Source of the DNA: Lachnospiraceae bacterium
Lineage (GTDB): Bacteria > Bacillota > Clostridia > Lachnospirales > Lachnospiraceae
Assembly (NCBI GenBank): GCA_028706005.1
Contig: JAQWCI010000002.1
Span: forward strand, 1-48,763
Reading direction: 5' to 3'
DNA length: 48,763 bases
Below are positions 9,085-17,875 of this stretch, piece after piece. Made by a program: the position numbers and the translations under genes. The number at the start of each line of letters is the position of its first letter. Position 1 is the stretch's first letter. Below the pieces are notes generated by a model. That model saw only the letters and a list, made by a program, of their open reading frames with translations, was not told the DNA's origin and did not search any database.

Positions 9085-11019
9085 ATGGAGAAGAAGATAA
9101 ATGTTACGGAAGTCAATAGCGCATTTTGGGATGGACTGTTCCCTGCGGGATGTCTTGTAACATCAATTTATCCAAAATTCAGCATCATCAGCGCTAATGA
9201 TGAAATGGCGGGGATGATGGGATACAAAGACGCAAATGAGGTGAAAGAAGCGTCAGCCGGAAGCATGCTTAACTTTGTATACCCTGATGACAGGGAACGT
9301 ATCATGAGAGAAGGTGCTGAAAGGAACGGCTGTTTTGACGTATATGAAATAGACTACAGGATCATGTGCAAGGGAGGAAGATATCGCTGGGTAAGGCAGA
9401 GATCAAGACATATTCTGACCGAAGACGGCAACGAACTCATTATAGCTACTTACATGGATATTACGGAAAAGAAGGAGACAGCTTATTTATTCAAAGCCCT
9501 CACAGACAATCTTCCCGGGGGGATTTTCTCATATCTTGATAATGACACAGGAGAATTCCTGTACATAAATGCAAATTTTTATCGCATTCTGGGGTATACG
9601 GCTGAAGAATTCAGGGCGAAATTTCACAATTCGTTCAATGAACTTATATATGAAGAAGATCGCGAGCGTGTGCTGAGGGAAATCAAAGAACAGATAGAAG
9701 TGTCTGCTTACGACAAATGTGAATACAGGATTCAGAAAAAGGACGGTAGTCTGATGTGGGTGAGTGACGCCGGGCATCGCACTGTAGACGCTGATGGGAA
9801 TCCATGTTTCTATGTGGTCGTAATTGATATCACCGAGAGCCAGCTTCTTTCCGATGCTCTTAATGAGGCAAGACTGGCGAACAGCGCCAAGAACCAGTTC
9901 CTTTCGAGAATGAGCCATGATGTGCGCACACCGATGAATGCAATAATAGGGCTTACAGCACTTGCGTTGGATGAACCGGATGTAAGCTGTTCAGTGCAGG
10001 ATGATCTTGAAAAGATAGCCAATTCATCACAATACCTGCTGAGCCTGATTAACGATATTCTTGATGTTTCCAGAATTGAGAGTGGCAAGATGGAGCTTCA
10101 TCCTGTAAAGTACTTATTTGCAGAATTCAAACAGACAATCTTTACTGTTGCGGAGACACTGACAAAGCAGAAAGATATTGAATTTGTTTTCAGACCAGGG
10201 ACAACGGAACTTGCCGTAATGGTTGACAAATTGCGGTTCAATCAGATTTTCATAAATCTTCTGTCTAACGCAATAAAATTCACCCCGCAGGGCGGCAAAG
10301 TCGAGATCGCGGTGAAAAATAATTATGTTGATAACAATAATCTCAAGTGTGATTTTGTCGTGCGCGATAACGGAATAGGAATGAGCGGGGACTTCATGAA
10401 GATCATGTATGAACCATTCACTCAGGCCGATGAGACAGGCAATATCAATAACAGCAGCGGTTTGGGGCTGACGATAGTAAGGTCTCTGGTGGACATGATG
10501 GGCGGAAGCATCAGGTTCGAGAGTGCTCCTGGAAAGGGCACCACAGTTTTCTTAAGCCTGTCGATGCCGGTAGCAAAGGATCAGGAACCAGTCAAAACTG
10601 ATGAGTACTGCGCCGACAATGAATTCTCCCTCAAGGGAAAAACTGTAATGGTAGCGGAAGACAATCCCCTGAATATGGAGATAATCAGAAGGCTCCTGGA
10701 AAAAAAGGGTATTATCATAATGTACGAAGCCATAAATGGACAGGAAGCAGTTGATGCATTCCGCGCAGCGCCCGAAGGCAGCATAAATGCTGTCTTTATG
10801 GATATACGCATGCCGATAATGAATGGACTGGAAGCTGCTTCTGCGATACGGAAAATGGACAGGAAGGATGCCGCGTCAGTGCCGATAATTGCGCTCACAG
10901 CGAATGCTTATGAAGAAGACAGGCAGAAATCGCTGAACGCAGGGATGAATGAACATCTGACAAAACCGTTGGATCCGGCATTATTATATTCAGTATTGGA
11001 AAAGTGTATTTACAACTGA
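9085..11019 (+). CDS. Cytoplasmic hybrid sensor histidine kinase (PAS-PAS-HisKA-HATPase-REC)
   Basis: 644 aa with no signal peptide or membrane helix, so it probably senses an internal signal. Two PAS/PAC units (about 20-130 with YRWVRQRSRHI and 135-250 with LMWVSDAGHR), a HisKA helix with FLSRMSHDVRTPMNAIIG (phospho-acceptor His278), an HATPase_c domain with LLSNAIKFTPQGG (N box), DNGIGM and SSGLGLTI, and a C-terminal receiver with VAEDNPLN and FMDIRMP (phospho-acceptor Asp573), then Lys in HLTKPLD. No output domain or partner regulator lies beside it, so phosphate must go to a distant partner, or the receiver is autoregulatory. AAGGGGGAG precedes the start. Confidence 0.92.
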   Translation: MEKKINVTEVNSAFWDGLFPAGCLVTSIYPKFSIISANDEMAGMMGYKDANEVKEASAGSMLNFVYPDDRERIMREGAERNGCFDVYEIDYRIMCKGGRYRWVRQRSRHILTEDGNELIIATYMDITEKKETAYLFKALTDNLPGGIFSYLDNDTGEFLYINANFYRILGYTAEEFRAKFHNSFNELIYEEDRERVLREIKEQIEVSAYDKCEYRIQKKDGSLMWVSDAGHRTVDADGNPCFYVVVIDITESQLLSDALNEARLANSAKNQFLSRMSHDVRTPMNAIIGLTALALDEPDVSCSVQDDLEKIANSSQYLLSLINDILDVSRIESGKMELHPVKYLFAEFKQTIFTVAETLTKQKDIEFVFRPGTTELAVMVDKLRFNQIFINLLSNAIKFTPQGGKVEIAVKNNYVDNNNLKCDFVVRDNGIGMSGDFMKIMYEPFTQADETGNINNSSGLGLTIVRSLVDMMGGSIRFESAPGKGTTVFLSLSMPVAKDQEPVKTDEYCADNEFSLKGKTVMVAEDNPLNMEIIRRLLEKKGIIIMYEAINGQEAVDAFRAAPEGSINAVFMDIRMPIMNGLEAASAIRKMDRKDAASVPIIALTANAYEEDRQKSLNAGMNEHLTKPLDPALLYSVLEKCIYN

Positions 11020-11079
11020 GCAGAGTATAAAGTAGCAGGGCATGAATTGGTCTGTAGTTATGGAATAGGATATGTAAAT

Positions 11080-11790
11080 ATGCGTCTTGACAAATTTCTT
11101 GCCGACATGGGTGCCGGCACCAGAAGTGATATCAAAAAAGATATAAGAAAAGGCAAAGTAACTGTCGGTGGCGAAACAGTGAAATCTGCCGACCTACAGG
11201 TCGATCCTGAAAGTGATGTCTGCTATTGTGGCAGAAAGATCACATATGCCGTAAATGAGTATTACATGGTAAATAAACCTGCAGGAGTGATTTCTGCGAG
11301 CGATGACGCCCGGCAGAGCACTGTGATCGATCTGCTTCCCGATGAAAAGCGCCAGGATCTGTTCCCCGTGGGCAGACTCGATAAAGATACTGAGGGTCTG
11401 CTCATCATCACTAATGACGGCGCACTCGCGCACAGACTGCTATCCCCGAAGAACCACGTAGACAAAATCTATTATGCGAAAGTCTCCGGAATAGTGACAG
11501 ACACGGATATCAAATGTTTTGCCGAAGGAATGAGGATTGGCGAGGATATAGTGACGCTTCCGGCAAAACTTGAGGTGTTGGGGACTTCATATGAGAGAAC
11601 ATCTGAAGTCTTCGTCACGATCCACGAAGGCAAGTTCCACCAGATAAAGAAAATGTTCGAGGTGCGCGGCAAAGAGGTGTTATATCTGAAACGTTTATCG
11701 ATGGGACCGCTCAGGCTCGATGATACACTAGCACCTGGTGAGTACAGGAAACTCAGCGATGAGGAAATAAGTGAATTGAGGAAATGGTGA
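11080..11790 (+). CDS. rsuA: 16S rRNA pseudouridine synthase, RsuA family
   Basis: Isomerises a uridine in small-subunit rRNA (U516 in E. coli). 236 aa: an S4 RNA-binding domain (MRLDKFLADMGAGTRSDIKK) followed by the catalytic domain with YMVNKPAGVISA and the active-site Asp in GRLDKDTEGLLIIT. Start at 11080 chosen because the S4 domain begins there and AGGA lies 9 nt upstream; a TTG at 11047 would add 11 unconserved residues. The exact target uridine cannot be read from sequence; RsuA is favoured over RluB/RluE by length and by the SPKNHVDKIY segment. Confidence 0.85.
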   Translation: MRLDKFLADMGAGTRSDIKKDIRKGKVTVGGETVKSADLQVDPESDVCYCGRKITYAVNEYYMVNKPAGVISASDDARQSTVIDLLPDEKRQDLFPVGRLDKDTEGLLIITNDGALAHRLLSPKNHVDKIYYAKVSGIVTDTDIKCFAEGMRIGEDIVTLPAKLEVLGTSYERTSEVFVTIHEGKFHQIKKMFEVRGKEVLYLKRLSMGPLRLDDTLAPGEYRKLSDEEISELRKW

Positions 11791-11858
11791 GAAGGTTGAC
11801 AACATATGCAGATGCATAAGCGGCACATTAGAAAACAGTTCAGAAAAAGGCGGTAAAT

Positions 11859-12317
11859 ATGACTCGTAAAGAAATGGCAATGGATTATTTTACAAAAGGA
11901 TATAATTGCTCGCAGTCGGTTGTGCTGGCATTTGCGGATCTCCTTCCGGTCGATGAGAAAACGCTTATGAAACTTTCGTCATCTTTCGGAGGCGGTATGG
12001 GAAGACTTCGCGAGGTCTGCGGATCGGTCACCGGGATGTTCATGGTGGCAGGTATGCTTTATGGATATGATGGGCCTGAGACGGGCCATGCAAAGGCAGA
12101 GCACTACGCACTCATACAGGAACTGGCCGGGAAATTCGAGGCGGAGAACGGCTCAATCGTGTGCCGCGAACTGCTGGGGCTGAACAAACAGCATGACGAT
12201 CCGCAGCCATCCGCCCGGACTGGCGAGTACTACAAAAAACGTCCATGTAAAGAGCTTGTCGGCATGTCCGCGGAGATACTGGACAATTACATAGCTGAGC
12301 ATCCGACACAGGCGTAA
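11859..12317 (+). CDS. C-GCAxxG-C-C family protein (putative redox protein)
   Basis: 152 aa, small soluble protein of a family known by its spaced conserved cysteines. Cysteines are seen in KGYNCSQSV, REVCGSVTGM, SIVCRELLG and KRPCKELV, together with the family segment FGGGMGRL. The conserved cysteines suggest metal or cluster binding, but no reaction is established for the family. An SD-like AAAAGGCGG lies 6 nt before the ATG. It stands between rsuA and an ABC importer without obvious functional link. Confidence 0.85.
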   Translation: MTRKEMAMDYFTKGYNCSQSVVLAFADLLPVDEKTLMKLSSSFGGGMGRLREVCGSVTGMFMVAGMLYGYDGPETGHAKAEHYALIQELAGKFEAENGSIVCRELLGLNKQHDDPQPSARTGEYYKKRPCKELVGMSAEILDNYIAEHPTQA

Positions 12318-12348
12318 TTCTGCTCCATAAGCTGAAATGACATGAAAG

Positions 12349-12405
12349 TATCACCCGGCAAAAAGGCAATTCCTGATTGACAATTCCTGTTTGTCGGGTG
12401 ATAAT
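12349..12405 (+). promoter_or_regulatory. Promoter embedded in an inverted repeat, upstream of the ABC importer
   Basis: TTGACA (12377-12382), 17-nt spacer, GATAAT (12400-12405). The right arm of a 14-bp inverted repeat (TATCACCCGGCAAA at 12349-12362, TTTGTCGGGTGATA at 12390-12403, one G-U) overlaps the -10 box, and CAATTCCTG is repeated at 12367 and 12381 on either side of the -35. The arrangement could be an operator, or a terminator stem of the upstream gene overlapping the promoter. Confidence 0.55.
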
Positions 12406-12531
12406 GTGTGGAGCTGTTACTTTAGCGGCACAAAGCATTAAAGCGTCAACGCGATAAAATCAAACAGCGCGGCGCATAAGTGCTTAACAGAAACGCCAGA
12501 GCACAAAACGCTCAGGCACGGGAGGAAAATT
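12406..12531 (+). other. 5' leader of the ABC importer
   Basis: About 125 nt of leader. It contains GCGCATAAGTGCTTAAC, AGAGCACAAAACGCTCAGGCACGG and then GGAGG. The end resembles the block before the TetR gene at 38211-38241 (GCATAAG, then CGCTCAGGCATGGAGG). No T-box, riboswitch or terminator fold was recognised. Confidence 0.4.
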
Positions 12532-13611
12532 ATGAAAAATCTTAAGAAGTATCTTGCAATCGGCATGTCAGCAGTAATGATGATGAGCCTTGCTGCATGT
12601 GGAAGTTCATCAACAGATGCGGCAACAGCGGCAACAAGCGCAGCAGCAGAGGCAACAGAGGCAGCGGCGGACACAGCAACATCTGCAGCAGCAGATGCAG
12701 CGGCAACATCATCCGCAGACGGCAAAACATACACAGTCGGCATTTGCCAGCTAGTACAGCACGTAGCTCTCGATGCAGCAACACAGGGCTTTATCGATGA
12801 GATCAACACTGAGCTCGGAGAAGGAACTGTAACATTTGACAGCCAGAACGCAGCCGGAGACTCAGCTACATGCACAACTATTGTAAACGGTTTTGTATCA
12901 GAAGGCGTTGATCTGATCCTTGCCAATGCGACACCTTCATTGCAGGCGGCAGCTGCGGCAACAGCAGATATCCCGATCCTCGGAACAGCTATCACAGAAT
13001 ACGGCACAGCACTTTCAATTGATGATTTCAACGGAACAGTAGGTGGCAATATTTCAGGAACTTCCGATCTTGCACCTCTCGATCAGCAGGCTGCAATGTT
13101 TGCGGAGCTGCTTCCCAATGCGAAGAAGATCGGTATCCTTTATTGCTCAGCGGAAGCAAACTCAGTATATCAGTCAGAAGTAGTGAAGAAGGCACTTGAA
13201 GACGCCGGGGATACAGTAACAGTTTATACATTCTCGGATTCGAACGATGTAGCTTCAGTAACTCAGACGGCATGCAACGAGAATGATGCGCTTTACATTC
13301 CTACAGATAATACGGCAGCATCCTGCACGGAAGCTATCAATAACGTGGCAGATCCCGCTGGAATCCCTATCATCGCAGGAGAGGAAGGCATCATGAGTGG
13401 CTGTGGCGTGGCAGCACTTACAATCGACTACTATGAACTCGGCAAAACAACGGGCGCAATGGCAGTCAAGATCCTTACCGGGGCATCTGATGTATCCACA
13501 ATGCCTATCGAGTATTATCAGAATCCTGTAAAGGAATATGTTGAGGATCGCTGCACAAAGCTTGGCATCACAGTTCCTGATGGATATACAGCATATGTAG
13601 CGGAAGAGTGA
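12532..13611 (+). CDS. ABC transporter substrate-binding lipoprotein (ABC_sub_bind family)
   Basis: 359 aa extracellular lipid-anchored receptor. Signal peptide KNLKKYLAIGMSAVMMMSLAAC with lipobox LAAC, then an Ala/Thr/Ser-rich tether (about residues 24-62), then the two-lobed binding domain starting YTVGICQLVQHVALDAA. The family includes the TrpX-type receptors proposed for tryptophan or other aromatic compounds; the ligand cannot be fixed here. GGGAGG is 7 nt upstream. It is the first gene of a receptor-permease-ATPase operon, and the hairpin after it may keep receptor transcript in excess. Confidence 0.88.
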   Translation: MKNLKKYLAIGMSAVMMMSLAACGSSSTDAATAATSAAAEATEAAADTATSAAADAAATSSADGKTYTVGICQLVQHVALDAATQGFIDEINTELGEGTVTFDSQNAAGDSATCTTIVNGFVSEGVDLILANATPSLQAAAAATADIPILGTAITEYGTALSIDDFNGTVGGNISGTSDLAPLDQQAAMFAELLPNAKKIGILYCSAEANSVYQSEVVKKALEDAGDTVTVYTFSDSNDVASVTQTACNENDALYIPTDNTAASCTEAINNVADPAGIPIIAGEEGIMSGCGVAALTIDYYELGKTTGAMAVKILTGASDVSTMPIEYYQNPVKEYVEDRCTKLGITVPDGYTAYVAEE

Positions 13612-13649
13612 TCGTCCGTATCTATAGTTCCTTGCAGTGATTTATTGAT

Positions 13650-13673
13650 GAGGGATGCCCTGCGGCATCCCTC
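13650..13673 (+). terminator. Partial terminator or processing hairpin between receptor and permease
   Basis: Perfect 10-bp stem GAGGGATGCC/GGCATCCCTC with a CTGC loop, followed by ATTTCGG. The weak U-tract suggests a leaky terminator or 3' stabiliser, which is common after the receptor gene of importer operons. Confidence 0.6.
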
Positions 13674-13754
13674 ATTTCGGCGGAAACGTGTTACAATATA
13701 ACCCGTGTTGTTCAATAAAACCGCAAAAAAATATTTAAGCATGGAGGAAATAAT

Positions 13755-14723
13755 ATGGGCGGAATTGCTGAATACTTCGCATCGCTGAACCCGGCGAACC
13801 TGCTGGGCAGTATGCCTGCAGGCATAGCGCAGGGACTTATCTGGGGAGTGATGGCACTCGGTGTGTATATAACATTCCGATTGCTTGATATCGCCGATCT
13901 GTCTGTCGACGGTACATTTACGACCGGAGGTGCAGTGACAGTTATGCTGATACTCGCAGGATGGAATCCGTGGCTGGCGATGCTGATGGCCTTCATAGCA
14001 GGTCTTGCGGCAGGAGCTGTCACCGGTCTTCTCAATACAAAACTCGGAATACCGGCTATCCTCGCAGGTATTCTTACACAGTTCGGCCTGTACTCAATAA
14101 ATCTTGCAATCATGGGAATGAAAGCAAATCAGGCGGTCAGTGTAGATAAGTTTTCACTTGCCATCACATCGCGCAGCGTTCCCATTGCAATATTAATGGG
14201 GCTTGTAATTGCAATCGCAGTCATAGGAATCCTTTACTGGTACTTCGGTACTGAGAGCGGATCGGCCATGCGTGCAACAGGTTGTAACCCAACAATGAGT
14301 AAAGCGCAGGGTATCAATATCAACAACATGAAGATCCTGGGCCTTGCACTTTCAAACGGAATAGTAGCATTTGCAGGTGGTCTCATGGCACAGTTCCAGG
14401 GCTTTGCAGACATAAACATGGGGCGTGGCTCGATCGTCATCGGCCTTGCAGCTGTTATTATCGGAGAAGTAATAGGAGAGGCAATACTTGGAAAACATCT
14501 GAATTTTGCAGGGAGACTGGCGTTTGTAACTTTTGGCGGAGTTATATATTATCTGGTGGTTGTCTTTGTTCTCTGGATGAAGCTCAATTCCAACTTCCTT
14601 AAGCTCCTCACCGCAGTCGTTGTTGCTGTGTTCCTGGCTGTGCCATATCTTAGAGCAAACGCCAGGACTTCCTTCAAGAAGGCCGGCAGGAATGCCGCAG
14701 CCGTCGGAAAGGAGGCCAGATAA
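13755..14723 (+). CDS. ABC transporter permease (BPD_transp_2 family)
   Basis: 322 aa polytopic membrane protein, about 8-9 hydrophobic segments, of the branched-chain/TrpY-like permease type. Characteristic pieces: GIAQGLIWGVMALGVYITFR near the N-terminus, GAVTGLLNTKLGIPAILAGILTQ, and the cytoplasmic coupling loop around GSAMRATGCNPTMSKAQGIN, which contacts the ATPase. Start at 13755 with GGAGG 7 nt upstream. A single permease suggests a homodimeric channel. Ends one nucleotide into the ATPase gene, so the two are translationally coupled. Confidence 0.9.
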   Translation: MGGIAEYFASLNPANLLGSMPAGIAQGLIWGVMALGVYITFRLLDIADLSVDGTFTTGGAVTVMLILAGWNPWLAMLMAFIAGLAAGAVTGLLNTKLGIPAILAGILTQFGLYSINLAIMGMKANQAVSVDKFSLAITSRSVPIAILMGLVIAIAVIGILYWYFGTESGSAMRATGCNPTMSKAQGININNMKILGLALSNGIVAFAGGLMAQFQGFADINMGRGSIVIGLAAVIIGEVIGEAILGKHLNFAGRLAFVTFGGVIYYLVVVFVLWMKLNSNFLKLLTAVVVAVFLAVPYLRANARTSFKKAGRNAAAVGKEAR

Positions 14724-15526
14724 TGAACAACATGCTAGAGATCAAAAATATTTACAAAACATTCAACCCGGGAACTATAAATGAGAAGGTCGCACTTGTA
14801 GATGTAAGCCTGACACTCAAAGAGGGCGATTTTGTAACAGTCATAGGTGGAAATGGCGCCGGCAAATCAACAATGCTCAATGCGGTCGCAGGTGTGTGGC
14901 CAATAGATACCGGTTCGATAGTCATCGGAGGTACAGATGTCACAGGCCTTCCTGACTACAGCAGAGCATACCTTATTGGACGTGTTTTTCAGGATCCCAT
15001 GACAGGAACTGCTGCCACAATGCAGATCGATGAGAACATGGCGCTAGCGGCCAGACGCGGCAAGAGGCGTGGCCTTGGATGGGGCGTGACCGGTAAGGAA
15101 AGAGATGAATACCGGGAGAAGCTCAAGATCCTCGAACTGGGACTTGAAGACAGGCTGACTGCCAAGGTGGGACTGCTGTCAGGCGGACAGAGGCAGGCAC
15201 TGACACTGCTTATGGCGACACTTCAAAAGCCAAGGATCCTTCTGCTCGATGAACATACAGCAGCACTCGATCCAAAGACGGCTGAAAAGGTTCTCAACGC
15301 GACAGAGAAGGTAGTGGGCAGAGATCATCTTACGACAATGATGATAACTCACAATATGAAGGACGCTATCCAGCACGGCAACAGGCTTATCATGATGAAT
15401 GAAGGCAGGATCGTGCTTGATATTTCCGGCGAAGAGAAGAAGAAACTGACAGTTGAGGATCTGCTCCACAAGTTCAGTGTCGCAACTGAAGAAGAGTTCT
15501 CAAATGATCAGGCACTGCTTGGCTGA
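14723..15526 (+). CDS. ABC transporter ATP-binding protein
   Basis: 267 aa cytoplasmic ATPase powering the importer. Walker A GGNGAGKSTML (about residue 40), Q-loop FQDPM, signature LSGGQRQALTLLM (the standard LSGGQ), Walker B ILLLDEHTAALD, and switch His in MITHNMKDAI. The Walker B region has His after Glu (LLLDEHTAALD), as in TrpZ-like ATPases. Its ATG overlaps the permease stop by one base, with AAAGGAGG within the permease 3' end. Last gene of the operon; no clear terminator was seen in the 82 nt before the convergent DMT gene. Confidence 0.93.
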   Translation: MNNMLEIKNIYKTFNPGTINEKVALVDVSLTLKEGDFVTVIGGNGAGKSTMLNAVAGVWPIDTGSIVIGGTDVTGLPDYSRAYLIGRVFQDPMTGTAATMQIDENMALAARRGKRRGLGWGVTGKERDEYREKLKILELGLEDRLTAKVGLLSGGQRQALTLLMATLQKPRILLLDEHTAALDPKTAEKVLNATEKVVGRDHLTTMMITHNMKDAIQHGNRLIMMNEGRIVLDISGEEKKKLTVEDLLHKFSVATEEEFSNDQALLG

Positions 15527-15608
15527 TTTCAAAACGCAGAATTATAATGATATCAGTTAGTCTGAAAACTGCTAATCTGTAATCGGGATAAACCGGTGAG
15601 ATACAGTT

Positions 15609-16496
15609 TCAATTCCTCGAAATTAAAGTGATCATCGCGAATATGCAGGCAAAACCCATGGCATCCCAGAATGTAAAGGTGTTGCCGAGCACAAGAACGC
15701 CGATGACAGCTGCGGTCACAGGCTCTGAGAATCCATACAGTATGGATTTCTGAGGGCCGATAAGCTGCACACCTTTCATGTAAGATGTGAATGCGACCAC
15801 GTTACCTATCACAACGACAAAAGCTATTCCGAAGACTCCGGTGGCCGTGGGAATGTAACCGTAGTTCCAGGGCCTGAAGAACAGAGCAAGGAGACAGCCT
15901 CCCATAAGGAATGCCCATGCCTGGAGAACAGTTATAGGATAGCGGTTCACAATGGGCTCCATGTTGTAGACCGTGACTCCACAGGCACATATAACACCCG
16001 TAATGATTGCTGATATTGGCACAGCCATGTGCTGCATATCGCCGTGAGTCGTGATGAGAATGACCCCGGCGAGTGCAAGGACAATGCTGACGATCTCAAT
16101 CATGCCGGGTTTTCTTTTTGCGACAAAACAAGTGACAATAAGGATCATCACAGGAGACAGATCCTGCATTATGGTGCCGATACCGGCACTTGAAAGCTGT
16201 ATGGTAAGAAAGTAGGTGAACTGACAGAAACTGACACCGAGAATGCCATATATAAGCAAATGTATGCGGTCAGAACTTGTTTTCCATGGACGGAAGAAAT
16301 CGCCTTTGTAGCGGAAAAGGCAGTACACTGCCAGAATCACGCCTGCGAGACCGAGTCTTATGGGAACCAGCCATCGGCTGTCCATCCCCTCATTCTGAAA
16401 AAGATATTGTCCCATTGAACCGGAAGTCCCCCAGCATGCTCCGCCAAGCAATGTCAGGAATGCGCCGAGAACTTTATTCTTTGTATCTGAAGTCAT
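15609..16496 (-). CDS. DMT superfamily transporter (EamA type)
   Basis: 295 aa with ten predicted membrane helices in two EamA repeats (about 10-140 and 155-290). Repeat landmarks are GGACWGTSGSMGQYLF at the start and PQKSILYGFSEPVTAAVIGVL in the second repeat. Such proteins usually export amino acids or metabolites; the substrate is unknown. Its ATG overlaps the stop of the upstream membrane protein (ATGA), so it is co-translated with that gene. Confidence 0.88.
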   Translation of the reverse strand: MTSDTKNKVLGAFLTLLGGACWGTSGSMGQYLFQNEGMDSRWLVPIRLGLAGVILAVYCLFRYKGDFFRPWKTSSDRIHLLIYGILGVSFCQFTYFLTIQLSSAGIGTIMQDLSPVMILIVTCFVAKRKPGMIEIVSIVLALAGVILITTHGDMQHMAVPISAIITGVICACGVTVYNMEPIVNRYPITVLQAWAFLMGGCLLALFFRPWNYGYIPTATGVFGIAFVVVIGNVVAFTSYMKGVQLIGPQKSILYGFSEPVTAAVIGVLVLGNTFTFWDAMGFACIFAMITLISRN

Positions 16497-17764
16497 TTCT
16501 TTTTTGCCACCATCTTATTTTTAATTACGATCATTATCGTGAAAAGAAGCCAGCCTGCGAAATAAAACAATGCTACATAAAACCAGAAGGATTCGTCCGC
16601 ATAATAGCCGAAGCCGTACAGGTAGTAGCAGTAATGCAACAGACTTCCGGTCACGGCTATCACGGCAAAAGGAATCATTATCGGTTCGCAGCAGGCAAGA
16701 AGACATAGCAGAAGGTCGGGAAGGTAGCCGTATCTTTCATGCATGGCAGGGAGAAAGAGAACGACTGTCCATGTTGTCCATGCTGCTATGGTAAGCAGGG
16801 TGTGTCTGTCAGTCAGAATGAGTTTTTCCGGGGACTTCTTCAGAATTGTGTGAACGCAAAGAAACAGTCCGATTGCAAGAACAGAGAATGTCACCGCAAG
16901 TGCCGGAGCATGGTAAACATCATACAGGTCGTAGCTGCCGAAAAGCTGCCAGAAACTTGGGAAATTCATATACATATAATGATATGTGTCTGATTGCTCA
17001 GTATATATTGTTATGGGATCGAGGAGACTCCTGCCACAGAGAAATCCAGGCACGGACAGAATATACAGGATCGCAGGCAGCCACAGGATGTTGAGGAGAC
17101 TAAAGGGAGCAAAACCAGTGGCTTTCGTGACTTTCTGCGACGAGCCTGTTTTTTTATGTTGACAGGTGAATTTACCTGCGGCTGAAAGCCGCATGAACCA
17201 TTCGTAACCATAGAACGGAAGAATGAACACCGCCTGGAGCTTGAAGGCAAATGCAAAGCCCAGCATTATGAATGCGGGACGGAAACGATCCTCTGAGAAA
17301 TACGCAAGTGACCAGATAATGAAAGCTGTGAAGATAGAATCGCACTGTCCCCACATGGAAGAATTCATTATGACTGTGGGAAGGAAAAGAGCGACGGCGT
17401 ATGCGGCGCAGGATCTGACCTGAGATCTTGTTGTATTGTATACAAGCCTGAAACATCCGGCGGCCATCACAAAATCGAATACGCAGCTAAGTGCCTTGTA
17501 AGAATACAGGGGATCGACCGGCAGCTTTGTGAAGAGCCAGATCATGACCTGATAGGGGATGCCGTAGTTGCCGACAGGTGTGCTGATGCCCTGCGCGCCG
17601 GGGAGAGAAGATATCTTATTGAACCATGGCAGCAGGAACACTTCATAATCACGCGCTATATGATTGAAATTCATAAGGCGCAGTACTAATGCGAGTGCTG
17701 AGCAGACAGAGATAAATACAATATATTTTGATGATAATTTTGTTGTTTTGCTGGAATTAGTCAT
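16493..17764 (-). CDS. Polytopic membrane protein resembling GT-C glycosyltransferases
   Basis: 423 aa, about 10-11 hydrophobic segments. The first outside loop has an acidic pair (HIARDYEVFLLPW), as in dolichol/undecaprenyl-sugar dependent GT-C enzymes, followed by NSSMWGQCDSIFTAF and the later MHERYGYLPDLL, both typical of bacterial GT-C-like families. Probable role: transfer of a lipid-linked sugar at the outer face of the membrane. No SD precedes the ATG; a TACAAT box (17776-17771) lies only 6 nt before it, so the message may be leaderless. Acceptor and donor are unknown. Confidence 0.65.
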   Translation of the reverse strand: MTNSSKTTKLSSKYIVFISVCSALALVLRLMNFNHIARDYEVFLLPWFNKISSLPGAQGISTPVGNYGIPYQVMIWLFTKLPVDPLYSYKALSCVFDFVMAAGCFRLVYNTTRSQVRSCAAYAVALFLPTVIMNSSMWGQCDSIFTAFIIWSLAYFSEDRFRPAFIMLGFAFAFKLQAVFILPFYGYEWFMRLSAAGKFTCQHKKTGSSQKVTKATGFAPFSLLNILWLPAILYILSVPGFLCGRSLLDPITIYTEQSDTYHYMYMNFPSFWQLFGSYDLYDVYHAPALAVTFSVLAIGLFLCVHTILKKSPEKLILTDRHTLLTIAAWTTWTVVLFLPAMHERYGYLPDLLLCLLACCEPIMIPFAVIAVTGSLLHYCYYLYGFGYYADESFWFYVALFYFAGWLLFTIMIVIKNKMVAKKK

Positions 17765-17875
17765 GCCGCTATTGTACCATAGAATCGCCGGAGCATAAGA
17801 GGAAAGCGAAGCAATTCATATTTATGTAAAACACATGAAAATATTGACCGGCTTAGAAAGAAAGGATTGAAAAAA

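Noticed and set aside
11047-11079. Upstream TTG start for rsuA
   Set aside because: Adds residues before the S4 domain that the family lacks, and has no SD; ATG at 11080 has AGGA at a good distance.
12406-12531. T-box or riboswitch in front of the ABC importer
   Set aside because: No T-box sequence (AGGGUGGNACCGCG) or antiterminator, and no known aptamer core, could be found in the leader.
12438-13049. 203-codon open frame on the minus strand
   Set aside because: It is the mirror of the Ala/Thr-rich receptor gene, where GCN repeats keep the opposite strand open; no SD and no family resemblance.
17436-17445. TTGTATACAA resembling the nitrogen dyad
   Set aside because: It lies inside the coding region of the GT-C-like gene, is 10 bp rather than two arms with a 6-nt centre, and is not near a promoter.
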